In this document: positions 13,101 to 25,937 of the stretch, piece after piece
Layout of the letters: the number at the start of each line of letters is the position of its first letter
Numbering within the stretch: the stretch's first letter is position 1
Origin: Zopfochytrium polystomum
Lineage: Eukaryota; Chytridiomycota; Chytridiomycetes; Chytridiales; Chytridiaceae
Assembly (NCBI GenBank): GCA_025765615.1
Contig: JAIVFJ010000100.1
Span: forward strand, 124,001 to 188,000
Reading direction: 5' to 3'
DNA: 64,000 nt
Position numbers and translations under genes: made by a program
The notes under the pieces: generated by a model
Databases searched by the model: none
The model's input: only the letters and a program-made list of their open reading frames with translations
What the model was told of the DNA's origin: nothing

Positions 13101-14296
13101 GCTGAGCAGGTCTGGCACCACCGAGTCCGAGCGCTCCGTCATCGCCGATTCCTTTTATATCGCCAAGCTCTTCTCGGCATTTCGAGTTCATTTCTTTGAA
13201 GCCCATGGACAAGTCGAAGACTGACCTTACGATAAGGGCTGGACCCTTTGTGTTTTCTTCGGCTTGTTCCCACCAGGTCCTTGTTTGTGAAGTATTTGGT
13301 TTTTCGAAAAGCTTATCCCATTTACCTCCAACTTCTGCCCCAACTCCCGCCTCTGTTTTTCTTTCCCATGTTATATTACCCTTTTGTTTTGTTCGTTCTG
13401 GCATGACTGCCGCTTATTTTGCCTCCCTCCGTCCGGGCGACTGATCGCCATGTTTTCGCGAATCCCTTTTCCTGTGTATTGGGTGCGTGGGATGCTCAGT
13501 TTATTTGAAAGTTTCTTCCCCCCTTTTTTTTCTTTCTTCTTTTGCCCCTCTCCATGAATCTTCGTCCACCGGACGGATTCTTCCGAAATTTACTACCTCC
13601 TATCCCATCCGCATGGCCTTCTTCTTCCTTTCTCTTCCGGCTTTCTCTCTCCATCCGCGCGCGCTCCCCACCATATCCGACTCTTGGCTGGTAACTTGTT
13701 TTTTTTTTTTTCGTTTTGTTTTTTAAGGAAGAAGGCATTGTGTTATTAGCTTCTTGGTTTATTACTACTACCTTGGTAACGATGTAAGTTTCCTGTTCCG
13801 CGTTTTCTTGTCCCTCTCCTCCTGTCCTTTGTCCCGTTTGCGTTTTTTTCCTATCTGATTCTTGGTGCTCCCATCGAGCCCTTTCCCCACTTCTCTTTTT
13901 CCCCCGCGGCGTACTCGTGCGCTCGATGCGTATCGCATATTTTTTTTTCCTTCAGTCGTCATTTATTTCAATCGGGCCGATTTCTCAACGCCGCGTCGAC
14001 CTTTTCCTTTTGAGGGACGGATCTCGATCCTGCACTGCCGTCGTCGCGTCCGCAATTCTTTCTGTGTAGCAGTGCTTTTGGTCCCCCCTCCTTTTTTTTT
14101 TCCTCTTCATACTTTCTTTCTTTCTTGCTTTCCCCCCCTTGTGATCTTAACAAATGCACGGACAGTGTGGTTACGCGCATGTGTGTGACAGTTTGCTTTG
14201 TTCGCCAGAATGGTGCAGTTTGGGGAGAGAGGGGTAAATGAGGGACATATTGTGGTTTGGGCTGCTTGGTGGTCGCTCTACCGGAACCCTCGCTCG

Positions 14297-14338
<42 letters not shown>

Positions 14339-15187
14339 CAATTGTGCGATCTTGTCCTCCTTCCCTCCCTCCACTCCACTCCGGGTGTGGTCCTTGTCCT
14401 CTTCCCTCTTCCGTTTCCTTCCCACTTTCCTCTCCGTCTTCTTCTCTTTCTTCTTCCCCTTCCCTTCTTCCCCCTTCCTTCCCCTGTCTTCTTTCTCCCC
14501 CTTCATACCACAAGTGCAACCCTGCAGCAGCCCATCACCACCACCAGCAGCAGCAGCACCAGCAGCACCAGCAGACCCGACCAGCAGCAGCCTCCCGTCG
14601 TCTCTAATCGTACCATAAACTCCATATCCAGTCAATAATGGTGAGAGAGCAAGGGAGAGACAACAACACCGGCTTGATGGGGATCGGGAGCGCTGTTACC
14701 CCACCGCCCCCACTCCACCACCCACCCCTCTTTGAGATAAGGGTGGGGGGAAAGAGAACGCGTGTGTGCGTGCAAACCGCGACTCTCCTCCAAACCCCTC
14801 CTCGGTTAAATGCCCTGATCGGCAAGGACCTGGGTCCTCTCCATCCCCTCCCACCTGCACTTTGATGGCCGCTGCCCTTCCTCCTCGAACCGCACTATGG
14901 CTTTCACAAAGAGATCAATCGCATTGCGGCGGGGCTGGTTGGATGTGGAGAGGGGACGGGGGTTGGTCTTTGTGTGGTGCTGTGAGACCTCGCCGGTTGC
15001 CGATCCCTGACGGCACAAATACGCGTCATCCCCCATCCCCGCCTCCGTGTTTCCGGGGGAGAAAAAACTTCTCCCTCACCCCCGACCCACCCACCCCCCT
15101 GCCGATCCGGTTTCTCACAAGCTACCTCCTCCCCACCTACCCAACCCCCCCTATTAGGAACTCCCCCCCGGAACCACCTCCGACCAG
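13101..15187. other. Intergenic, pyrimidine-rich, with 40-nt T-run
   Basis: The stretch between the C2H2 gene and the Pub1-like gene is T/C-rich on the plus strand and contains a T-run of about 40 bases at 14299-14338. Open frames across it encode only poly-Phe/Ser/Pro or their complements. It should include the 3' end of the first gene and the promoter and leader of the second. No gene is called. Confidence 0.55.
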
Positions 15188-16693
15188 ATGTTTTTGATCC
15201 ACGGATCCGCGCAGCCCGGCGGCCCCGCAGGACAGCCGCCCGTCCCTGGTACCACGAAGCCGCCCGCGGCGACGCAGGACAGGAAGCTGGTGAGTGATTT
15301 GTTTTTTGGTTTTTTGTCAGGCTTGTGTGATTTGGAGTTGGCGAGACGCTCGGGGGGTGAGGCCGCGTCGGGTTAGCACTTAAGCTGTTTACTTTTTGCT
15401 GTTTTTGCGCTTTTTTCTCCAGTACGTTGGCAACCTGGACTCGCGCGTGGACCAACAGCTGCTGTTCCACATCTTTTCGCTTGGATCGACGACGGACATA
15501 ATTCAGTCGGTGAAGATCATCAACCAGCAGGACAAGCAGGTAAATGCCGGAAACAAGGGACCGACGTGGTTTCCTCTGGTTTTTTTTTTTTTTTTTTTGT
15601 TTTGCGTTTTTTGAACGTTGGGCTTGCTCTTCGGGTTCGAAGGGCAAACCGACGGTTGTTGATTCTCTGTTTTTTGATCCTTTTTTTCTTTTTTTCTTCT
15701 TCCCTCCCCCTGCCGCACACGGAAACTATGCCGCCACAAACACTATTTCTGCCCTTTCTGCCCTTCTCTCTCTTGTAGATGGGTGGTCTAAACTATGGTT
15801 TTGTAGAATTCCATGACCGGGCACACGCAGAACAGGCCTTGATGTCCCTCAACGGAAAGAAGATTCTCAGCGCCGAAATCAAGGTCAACTGGGCGCACGC
15901 CGCGGGCGCCAAGGAGGACACGTCGTCGCACTTTCACATTTTCGTAGGCGACCTCAGCCCCGAGATCAACGACCAGGCCCTGGCAAAGGCCTTTAGCCAC
16001 TTCACCTCCATGTCCGAGGCCCGCGTCATGTGGGACTCGGTCTCGCGCAAGTCGCGTGGCTACGGCTTCGTCTCTTTCCGCGAAAAACCCGACGCCGACC
16101 AAGCGATCGTCACCATGAACGGACAGTGGCTCGGCGCGCGGCAGATCCGCGTGAACTGGGCCAACCACAAGACCCAGAGCAACTCGGCGCCCGCGACGCA
16201 GGCCGGCAACCCCATGGGCGGCGGCGGCGTCGGCGGCGGCAAGCCCGACATGCAAAACTACCAGAGCGTCGTCGCGCAGACCCCGCCCTACGTCACCACC
16301 GTCTACATTGGCAACATGACGCCCAACACCACCCAGCAGGACCTGATGCAGCTGTTTTCGCAGTTTGGCGTCATCGTCGAGGTCAAGATCCAGGCCGAGA
16401 AGGGCTACGGCTTTGTCAAGTTCCAGTCGCACGAGAACGCCGCCGTCGCCATCTGCTCGCTCAACGGGACCGTCGTCCACGGTCGCTCGCTCAAGTGCTC
16501 GTGGGGTCGCGACCGCGCGCCCGACGGATACGCTATGCCCCCGCAGCCCCTCGGGTTCCAGCCCCAGCAGCAGTGGGCGTACTCGGGCGTCGGCCCGAAC
16601 TACTCGGCGAGGCCCCCGCAGATGGGCGCTGAGAACTATGGGTCCGCTCCGGCGCAGTACTGGAACGCGCCCCCACCGCAAGGATACTTTTGA
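15188..16693 (+). CDS. PUB1: Pub1/TIA-1-type RNA-binding protein with three RRMs
   Basis: Exons 15188-15289, 15423-15539 and 15779-16693 give 377 residues, all junctions in phase 0. RRM1 starts with YVGNLDSRVD (about residue 35) and its RNP1 is YGFVEF. RRM2 has IFVGDLSPEI (about 127) and RNP1 SRGYGFVSF; RRM3 has VYIGNMTPNT (about 247) and RNP1 KGYGFVKF. A Gly-rich linker separates RRM2 and RRM3, and the tail is Gln/Pro/Tyr-rich, as in yeast Pub1 and animal TIA-1. Such proteins bind U-rich or AU-rich RNA, influence mRNA stability and splicing, and join stress granules. All six RNP motifs look intact. The short N-terminus before RRM1 is Gly/Pro-rich. The start ATG is the first in the exon; an upstream extension cannot be excluded. 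Confidence 0.92.
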
Positions 16694-18528
16694 GAGGAGA
16701 TACTTGGACGTCAGGGGAGCTTTGAGTGGAAGGTAGGGGACGTGAGGAGGTGGGGAATTAATGGTGGGCTCAAGAGCAGTTTTCTTCCTTTCATTTGTTG
16801 TTTTCGCCGTGTCGTCTCCCCTTCCTCCCGCGCCCACTTGTCCATCCGTTTTCCTGTATGGGCGCGTGTTGTTTCTCTTCCCTCTTTGCTTTCCTTGTTG
16901 ACTTTCTTCTCTTTTTTCTCCTCCCTTTTTTTTTTTTTTTTTTTTTAAAACCTTGAGGGCACGATCGCCTCAACTCATCTTGCAAGCTCCGGTTACTTGG
17001 CCCAATTTCTGTTTCCCACCCTTGCTTTGTTGTCACGCGCCTTGCGCAACCCCCCCCCCCCTTGCATCCGTCTGTCCCTTTGTGTGTGCTCGTTGCTGCT
17101 GCTTCTTTCTCTCTTTCCTTTTACTTTGCTTTTTTTCTTGCTCGTTCTTCTTTCCTCCTCCTCCATCGTCCTCCTCCCTCTTCCCTCTTTGTGGTCTTGT
17201 TGTGGGTGTATAGAAAGAAGAAACGAAAGGAAAAGTTGGGGAGAACCCCCCGGCGTTGTATTAGGGCGTTTTACGATGTTGTAATTCGTGTTTTCCCTTT
17301 TCTCCCTTTATTTTCTCTTTCTCTCTTTCTTTGCAGTTCTCGCTCCCCTTAGCTCCCCCCCCTTTTTTTTTGTTTCGGCCAGCGCTGTTGTTGGCTGGCC
17401 AGTCCCATTTGCTTTTCGTTTTTCTTCTGATCTTTTTTTCTTTTCTTTCGCTGTTGCACCATCTTCTACTCTACTCCCCCCTTTTCCTTTGCTCCTGTTG
17501 TTTGATTGTTTGCTTGTTTGTTTGGTTGTTTTGCTGTTTGCTACTGCTGTTGCAAGGTTGTCCGGTTTTGCCTTGTTTGTTTCCCTTCTCTCTCTTTCCT
17601 TCTACCCTGCCCTCCTCTCTCTCTTTCTCTCTCCCTCTTCTCCTTCCGTCCGTGGTGTCGTTACCTTGCACGTTGCGAATGAAATAAACAAAAAACGAAA
17701 CAGCTAGGGGGGTTGGGTTCCCTTTCCCCTACCGCGTTTGTCCAGCTCTCTCGAACCCTCCCATCTCCCGCTTTCTCTTCTTCTGTTCGCTGTCGTTACC
17801 CTTGTGGGGGGGGGTGCTGCCCATCAAGGCCGGCTTCTTCCGCACTGGGAAACGTACGATGTGCTTTTTTTTTCTTTTTTTTTTTTCTTCTTTTTTTCGA
17901 CGACCGACAACCACCGCGGGCCGTCTCCCCCGAAAGAAAAGCCGCGGCGGCAGGCAGGCCTTTTTCCACTTCGTCGTCGTTCGTTCGTTCGTTCGTTAGT
18001 TTCGTCGCCGCTCAACGAGGGGTGTTCACATGGCAGGTTTTATTTTATTTTTTTTTTAATCACGAATAAACGAAACAAAACAAAACCAAAAACAATACAA
18101 AAATAAAAAAGAGAGGCTCGTGGTCGCTGTGGAGGAGACAGACAAGGTGAGGTGCGCCTAAGAGCGGTAGCGGCGGCACACGCTGGCTCATCCATCCAAC
18201 TCCCCCGTCCACCCCCCCCTTCCCCCACCCCCCTTTGTTCGGCACGATCGCCCCCCGAAGACCCCCCGAAGGCCCCCCCCCCCCCCCCCCCCCCCCGTCC
18301 CGTGCGATTCTCCCCGACGCCGCGCCGACGCCTTGTGGGAGGCAGTATGGGACGTCCGGGTGCTTGTGGGTTGGATCGACAGGGAGAGCGAGACAAGTCA
18401 AAAATTTTTTTTCTATTTTCTTTGCCAACCTATTGGACTGGTCGTTCTCCCACGTTAACTTGAAAACCCTCCCCCCGTTTGCTAGGTGGTCGTTGTCTGT
18501 TGGGGACCCATTGTTTCCCTTCTTGGAA
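16694..18528. other. Intergenic, T-rich then C-run
   Basis: Downstream of the Pub1-like gene the plus strand is T/C-rich with several T-runs (near 16926-16946, 17868-17900 and 18040-18058), then a C-run of 24 bases at 18273-18296. No protein family is recognisable. It probably holds the Pub1-like 3' untranslated region and the PDK promoter. Confidence 0.5.
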
Positions 18529-20504
18529 ATGATACCCTGTCGCGCTCCAAAGTGTTTCCCTACCTCGTCAACCCGCGTTGTTGTGCCCCAAGCCATCCTG
18601 TCCACCGCATCGCCTGGCCCGCTTCCTCAATGGGTTTACGAGCGCATCGACGAGTACGCAAAGCGGTCCATTCGCCAAATTGCCTTTTCTGACATGCTCA
18701 AGTTTGGTTAGGCTCCGCCCCATCCCTGAGCCCTTGTGTGTTTTTCCATTGAGGAATGAGCCCTTGAATAACCCCCAGTTCTTTACCAATACCCAGGTCA
18801 CAGGCCGTCACACTCTGCCTTGCTGAAAGCGGCGCTTTTCCTCGCCGACGAGCTTCCAGTACGCATGGCCCAGCGCTTTCAGTCCCTCAAACACATGCCG
18901 TTTGGGCTTGCCTCCTTATCAGAGGTGGTGACTGTTCAGGGGTAAGAAGACATTGTTCCCGTATCTTTTGAAAAATCTCAAAAAACAAAAATTTCGCCCC
19001 AGATGGTACGCAAAATCCTTTGCCCAGCTCATCGAGTTCCGAGAAGAAGTCGAGCGTTGGCGACGCAATCCGGACGCCATTCTGAAGGGTCACAACGCCG
19101 GAGCGCCTCAATCCAAAGGAGGCTCCTACATTTGGGGATCCAAGCGCGTTTCGGCCAACGCTGGTGGCGGCGGTTGGTTCTCTGGACCGTTTGGCGGAAA
19201 GCCGGTCGCTCCAACTCCGTCGTCGGTGTCTAATGACTATCTGTCCTTTGTACCGGGCGATTTCGGCTTCAACCGCGAGCGTGACTATGAGCTTGAGCCG
19301 CACTTGATCGCAGCAGCTCAATATTTTAACGATTCCTTTGTCAACATACTGCTTGAAATTGTAGAGAGACACAATTCGATCGTGCTTCTTGTCGGTACGT
19401 TTTTCCTTCATCCCTTTCTGTCCTTGTCTTGTCTACAAACAGTCTCGCTTCCTCCCAGCAAAGAATATCCGGTCTGTCGGGGACAAGCACGGGTTTCGCG
19501 AAAGCGACCCCAGCACACAGCACTTTCTAGACCGGTTCCACCGCACGAGAATCAGCCAGCGGCTGTTGATCGGGCACCACGTCGCCCTCAGCCAGCCATC
19601 AAAGTCGACCGGCGCAAACAACATTGGCGTGGTCGACACCGAGACAAACCCCGTCGAGGTCGCGGAGGAAGCCGCGGAGGACGCGTCGATCGTTTGCGAA
19701 GCCGCGTACGGAGCGTCGCCGCCGATCCACATTTCGCTCGGCCCGTCGCTGAAGAAAGTCCCGACCTTTGTCTTCGTGCCGAGCCACTTGCACCACATCA
19801 TGTTCGAGATCTTGAAGAACGCGATGCGCGCGTCCGTCGAGAAGGCGGAGCTGTCGACTCGGAGGGACGGACGGGGGCTCGACGCGGACGACCTCTCCCC
19901 GGTCAACGTTTCGATCGAGGAAGAGAACGAGGGGAAGGCAAGTTTTCTCGATTGTTTTTCCTAAATGGAGCGGTTTTTGTCTCAATCCACACCCCCCCAT
20001 CCTCGCACCAAAGGCTATCCTTGTAAGAGTCTCCGATCGAGGCATCGGCATCAGCACGAGCAACATGCCCAAGGTGTTTCAGTACTCGTTCACGACCGCG
20101 AACGCGGACGCCGGAATGATGCTCGGCTCGGAAAGCGGGGCGTCGCCGTTGGCCGGCTACGGATACGGCTTGCCTTTGAGTAGGCTGGTAAGCGGGGACA
20201 ATAAAGTCGAGCGAAAAAAAAACACTGAGACTCCTCTCTCCCCCAACGCCTCCAAGTATGCTCGTTACTTCAACGGAGATCTGACCCTAACCTCCAAAGA
20301 GGGGTGAGCACCGCCGTTTTTGCTATGCGGGGTTGGAGGGTGGGAACTTAAAGTTTTTTTCGCCTTTTCCCAGTTACGGCACAGATGTCTACCTCACGCT
20401 TCCCAAATCTTTAGGTAAAATTAGAAAAAACGATGCACCATCAAACTTTGTTGTATTGACTGACACACTCCTTTGCAGATGGTGTGATGGAGCCATTCTT
20501 GTAA
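18529..20504 (+). CDS. Mitochondrial pyruvate/branched-chain dehydrogenase kinase (8 exons)
   Basis: Exons 18529-18706, 18797-18941, 19003-19394, 19459-19937, 20014-20187, 20257-20303, 20374-20414 and 20479-20504 total 493 residues. Family landmarks occur in order: LADELPVRMAQR, YAKSFAQLIEF, the N-box FEILKNAMRAS (about 355-365), the G1 box VSDRGIGI, and the G2 region GYGYGLPLSRLYARYFNGD ending in YGTDVYLTLPKSL. These form the GHKL ATP site used to phosphorylate the E1 subunit of pyruvate or branched-chain dehydrogenase in the matrix. The N-terminus is rich in Arg/Ser/Pro without acidic residues, consistent with a transit peptide. A Gly-rich insert (about residues 138-170) and an acidic insert (about 295-318) are larger than usual. 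Intron 4 uses a GC donor. Pyruvate and branched-chain kinases cannot be separated here. Confidence 0.92.
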
Positions 20505-22206
20505 ACTTTTTTTTTTTTTTTTTTTTTTTTTACAACTTAATAAAAGTACTGTTAATTGGCCTTGAGGGTACGAGAAAATGGAAGTGGTTTCGCTTTCTTT
20601 TATTTTATTTTTTTTCTTTAAGTGGGTCGTCCCTCAGTTCTTCCCATCTTCTTGGCTGTTTTGCGTTTGATGCATTTGAATCGCCCCGTCAAACAAGTAC
20701 CTTTGCGAAAAAAACCTCACGTCGCGGGGTGCAGCGTGTCGCAGTGTCGACCTCCGTAACAATCTAGCAGCTTGCTCGCTAACAGACCTCACCCCCCACC
20801 TGCCTCCCTTTTGTACTACAGCCGTCGAAACGATTCGCTTTCCCTGAATGACTGTGGAGACAGCCAATGCCCCCCACCTGACTTTCGCGTTACTGTTTAC
20901 GGGTCTTGTTTGAAGGCCCTACCGAGAAGTTTAGTCTTTGATCCGCTAGGTCGATGATGCCGGGGTCGTCGAAGGACAAACTCGGAGTCAAAAATCGGTC
21001 GGTGAGATTTGACGAGAAGATTAGTTTGGCCAGTTTTCGCGTCCTTCTTTTTCAACCAACGCGATGGCTTACGAGGAAAAAAAAAACACAGAGAACTGGA
21101 ATCGCATCTCTCAATGCCGGCCGGAGCGCACCGATCGGGAGCGGCGGCAGCGCGAGGCGACCCCCGAGGCCCGCAAGGCGGAAGCGCCGGTGCGGCTCGA
21201 GCGGGCGGCGTAGCGACAGCTCCAGGAGGCGCTCATTCCCGCGGTGTTCACGGCCGAGATCGACTACATGGTCCTCAGTAAGGGCAAGAAGGGGCAAACC
21301 CGCGACCCCGCTGTGCCCTCCGGCGGCGGACGGGCGGCCGTCGCTGCGGCCCACGAGCACCCCCGCCGCGCCCGCCGCGGCGACGTCCAAGCTCGTTCAA
21401 GCCTGGGACACCTCCAGAACGAACGGACATGTTCTACAAGCTCAAGCCCCTTGAACGGCCTTACCTGGCTCGAGGCGGATTCGGCGAATTTTCGCGCCCA
21501 ATCGTAGAGGAGGAGGGCCAAGTTCCTGGCGCGACCCCTGGAGGAGGCGACGGGCGCGGAACAAGGCAAAGGCCGAGGCGCGGATCGCGGCGATCAAAAG
21601 GCAAAGGCGCTGCACGGCGGGTCCGTCGAGGAGGCCCGTCGCGGAGCTCGGGGGGACGACGTTGTCGAGGAGAAGGATCCTGAGACACCGTGAAGATTGA
21701 TGTTTTGAGTGGGCGCAATGTAATGACTGCAGGGACGTTGGAAGATGGACGCTTGAGTGTGGATGGGATGGAGCGGTGTACGCTTTTAAGCAGTGTCAGG
21801 AGGGAGCTTCCTGTTGAGGGAGGGTCAGGCACCAAATATGCAATTTCTAGCAAGACGATTGTTTTTGATCTCGTCGATATTGAGTGTGACCCTACCGTTG
21901 CGAGCCGAGCATGGTAAGAGTTGAAAAGGAGATTACTGCTGAATTCGTGGAAGTTACGAAAAAAATGGTTTGGCATGGGAGACAGTAACTTGGCTTCCTC
22001 TACAAGAAAATTCTTTCTGCGATAGCAAATGCAGACGGGAGTTGCCAAATTTATTAGCCTACTAGGGAGTTCCGAATTGAAAAAAGGGCGAGCACACAGA
22101 CAGGTCGCTTTGATCGAGAATGAATAGAGCCCGTCCCATGGAGAGGATGGGAAGAAAAGACGTCGAAAGAATGAGCAGCGGTATCCTCACTGATTAGAAA
22201 AGTCAG
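20505..22206. other. Intergenic with possible decayed coiled-coil frames
   Basis: After the PDK stop there is a T-run at about 20508-20530. Around 21100-21690 the plus strand has Arg/Glu/Ala-rich fragments in more than one frame, including one around EALIPAVFTAEID near 21230, with stops between them. They look like a worn charged coiled-coil gene but cannot be joined by splice sites, so no gene is called. Confidence 0.4.
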
Positions 22207-25200
22207 CTATTTCAATTTAGGAAAACCAGAGCGAAAAGATGGAAAGTTACTCCAAATCGTTGACTTTCCCTGACCCGCCGTCACACGCTTCTTCGCTTTG
22301 TTCTTCAGCTCTGTGTCCAGATCAAAAACTGTTCCATGGCCATCCGATCCCATTTGGTGACTGCCACTGCTCGCCTGAGCCTGGAGCTTGCCGATGCAGG
22401 CTTTTATCTCTTTACCAAAATGTTCCAGCTTGTAAAGAGCCGTCAAGTTTTCCTGCATGGCCGCGATCGAGATCTTCTCGGGCTTAGGATCCGTCTTGCT
22501 GCCGTAAGTCGTCAAAAGCTCCAGCTCCGCTTCGTACCGCTGCTTGAGTTTTCTCAGGTTCTCCAGGGCTTTTTCCTGTTGCGGTGTTTTTTCGCGAACC
22601 CTTTCCAGCCCTGCTATTTCCACCTTGAAGTGGCCGATCACCTGGTCGTTTGGTGTCACCAACGATTCCAGCTGCACAAAAGTGACACACTTGGCCGTTG
22701 CTTCGAGGACGGCCGATTTTTCGCCCTCGAGCTTTTGAATCATCGCGTCTAGGCTTTGCAAAGCCATCTCGTACTCGTTCATCTTCAACTTGTTTTTGTT
22801 GATGTCGTCTTTGACTGACTGCACTTCAACAACTTCCTCAAAGAACTCGAGATCCGTCACCATGTGCTTGTGCATCTCGTAACTGCAATTATGTCCACGA
22901 CTGGCACAGGCCAAGCACTTTCCATCCATCATTGAAGAGCATTTGCGGAGGTGAGGGTGGTTCGCTTGGTTGAGTGGGATGCCATTGAGGTAGCAAGGAC
23001 TGTGGCAGCTGAAATGCTGTATCTCGTTGGAAGTGCTTAGATCGCCGGTCACCACCTTGAAGCACGTGCTGTTGGTGCAAACAGTACGCGGACGATCCAA
23101 CGTCACCACCTTGAACTTTCGCACGTTTACTGTGAGACGATCCTCAAGCGAACGACCGCGCTTCTTGCTGTCCTCGACGTCGACCTTCTTCGCACCGACA
23201 GCGACAACGTTTTCGTCAATTGTCTGAGCAATCTTTACCAGTACGTCCGCAACGTTGGTGATGAGAATCTTGGCCCGGGTCAGTTCCTTCACACCCTGGG
23301 TGCTCACAGGAGGCACAGCGAGGAGAGCCACCAAGAGCTGCCTCACTGCCGTCGAAGTTCGTCTCCAATGCAACCGATTAATCTTGAAAAGCTCGCCGTC
23401 CGGGTCGTTTGCGAGGACAAACCCAGAGGCATACGCTGCAGCAAGGCGGAAGCCGGCGTTATCGAGAAAAAACATTCTCTCCGAGACCAGTAAGTCCAGC
23501 TTGGAGTGGGGCGTGGAAAGCGTTCTTTCCAGCTCCTGCAAAGTAGTCCGTGTCCCCGCCAGGTCGTAGTTTGTTGTCGAGGTCAAAGTGAATACCAAAA
23601 AGATGGAGCTAGCAAGGTCGCGGTTGAAGTTTGTGAGGGTCTCGATGAATCCATACATCATGGCACTAGTGAGCCGTTCCGCATTTGGCTTCATCAGGAA
23701 GAGGATTGCAGAGAGATGACCGAACCCGCTGACGTAGCTCACAATGTTTTCACGATAATCCTGGTCTTTCTCGGGACCCCAGAGTCGAGTACTCCAGGGC
23801 AGTCGATGACGTTGAAAATCCTCCCAAAAACGATGATGCGGTGTGTTACGCAAAACTGAGTCACTGACTGGCCCTGATGTTTTCGTTGTGATTTTCCCTG
23901 GACGGATTGTGGAACTCGACGATGGCAGGGTTGACTTTCTCAATCGTGCCGTCAGATAACTTTCGTCCAAATCCATCTGCCTCAAACCGCCCTGGAATCT
24001 GAAACTTCAGCGATTCTTTGTTGGCGATTGCATCGTCCAGATCATCGAAAATTGAGAATGCTGTTGATAAACGTCGATTTCCCAATCCCCGACGTGCCTA
24101 CAACAAGGACGTTGATTTCGTCCAAGGAAACGGCCTTGTCGCAGGCAGCGTACTCTGCTGTATGTTCGCCAAGCATGCACAAGAAGGAGCAGTCGTGGAC
24201 GTGGACTTTGCAGCAGCTGCAATATAGCCAGCCGTCGGAGTCAAACTTGAAACGCTCGAAGCAGTCTTCACATTGCCATTTCAATGGCTCGCGCGAGCAG
24301 AATTTCCTCTGACAGGGCAGCTCAAGTTCGCGAAGGTGCTGAGGGAGAATCCCTCGAGGCATTTTTGCGGAAATTCTAGGTCGGAGGTGGGGCTGGGTGA
24401 GGACCTTGCACTCACGGCTGCTTTCCCAGTTCCGCGTGAAGCCAATCGTGCGGCCCTCGTTAGAAAATACGACTATGTCATGCCGATAGGAGCCATCTGT
24501 TTCAAAGAACTCGTCCTCTTGGCACCGAAAAGGTGATTCAGCAATCCGAATGATGAACATTTTAGTTGGATCCTCGGCATACTTTCTTTTGAGTCGATCC
24601 ATAATGGATCGGCATTCTGGGAGAGCCTGGCGCTGGGTAAAGTCCTCTGTGAAGACAAAAACTCGACCGGACGGATGCTCACGAAGATGCTTCGCCACGG
24701 CGCTCATGACATCCTGTTCGTCTGTGACAACGGGAATGCCAGGAACAATGTCGTTGGTGATGAACTTTCTGTAGCTAGAGATTTCGTCCTCAAGTCTCTG
24801 CGCTACTTCCTCGAGTGGTCCCGCCATCCCAACCACTTTTTGAAGGTGGGAACTGCCGGAACCTGATTCGCTTTCAGAGCCCTCTGAGTCAGAATCCTCC
24901 GCGTCTTTGATTCTTGGCAAAAGCATCTTTTTCGTTTCTTTGAGAAGGCGGATCATCTTTTTAAGCATACTGTCCTTGTTCTTGAGAAACTTAGATGAGA
25001 CGTCACGAGGCACCATATTTCCATGGCAGGTAACAAAGTTGAGTGCGGCCAACTCGGCTTTTTTGACTTTCTCTTGAACTCTTGCTGTCACGGACAGCAA
25101 GTCTTCGACAAACTGTTCATCGAGGAGACGAAAGATCATGTGCTTTCGGTGAGGTGGAGACTGAATTCTGGCCCGGATCGCGTCGAGACCAGTGAGTTCG

Positions 25201-25937
25201 TATCGGATATGGCTATCCTTGGAGAGGAGCGAAGGGGTTCGGTGGAACAGCTGGATAGCTTCTCGTGGGTCCGTTGGCAAAGTATTGCGGTCAATAAAGG
25301 TCCCAGACATCGTCAATTTGCAATTGCTCAGAAAGTCTGACTTATTGTCGCCGTATCCACCGGCCCCAGAGACCTCGACGTCCAATAACCCAAACGTCTT
25401 GAGTGCCGCCGAAAATCCCGCTTCGACTTCGAATATAGACTCCGATGCTTTCAGCTCGTAGTCCAGGTTGCAGATTGCATAGCCACCAAAAACCACCTTC
25501 GTCACGACATGTGTGGCGTCTGTGTCGACTGACAGTATCATCCGTGGGTCGAGATGTGGTATCGCATGATCGATGACCACGTGCTCTTGGCGACTTTCAC
25601 AGATGAAGACCAGGGTCGCCGTGACCTTCCTTTCGTTCGATTGGCTCGATTTGAGGAAACTGAAGTTGCCCTCGACTTTGAACAAGCCAAAGAGGATGCC
25701 GGCCTTCGCAGATCCGCTAATGTTCAGACGGCTAAGCTTTTCGCTGCTTGTCTCATTGACGCAAAAGAGGGTTCGGCTTGAAGGCGTGTCGCGCCGTGAG
25801 ACGATCCCTTCCACGTCCTTTGGAAAAACGTTAAGCTGCACGGCTGCGTCTTTAGCGAAGTTGTATCCGGACCCCAACGACAGCTTGTCTCCGTCGAGAA
25901 AGTTGTTCAACGAAACGATTGTGTCTGATGCGGGCAT
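22207..25937 (-). pseudogene. Large AIG1/GIMAP-type G-domain protein, broken by frame breaks
   Basis: On the minus strand an open frame of about 630 residues (25937-24042) is followed by a second of 592 residues (23985-22207), with two shorter in-between frames carrying the core of one G domain. The first part has an uncharacterised globular N-terminus, a Ser/Glu-rich break, then a Cys/His-rich cluster (CEDC, CSCC, HVHDC) that probably binds zinc, and ends with the P-loop GTSGIGKST. The next fragments carry a switch region ending in SVTQFC and a G3-like IDCPG. The last part continues with AILFLMKPNAERLT, typical of AIG1-like fungal proteins, then a second Cys/His cluster and a coiled coil. 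Three frame changes occur near 24045, 23870 and 23780, two of them next to short homopolymers. Fungal proteins with this layout exist but are poorly characterised. It is either a recent pseudogene or a gene with assembly indels. Confidence 0.7.

Noticed and set aside
13968..14635. Lys/Glu-rich and Phe/Ser-rich ORFs on both strands
   Set aside because: They are products of a 40-base T-run and purine tracts, without conserved content.
15788..16837. 349-residue minus-strand ORF opposite the Pub1-like gene
   Set aside because: It is a shadow of the GC-rich coding strand; the plus strand has three intact RRMs.
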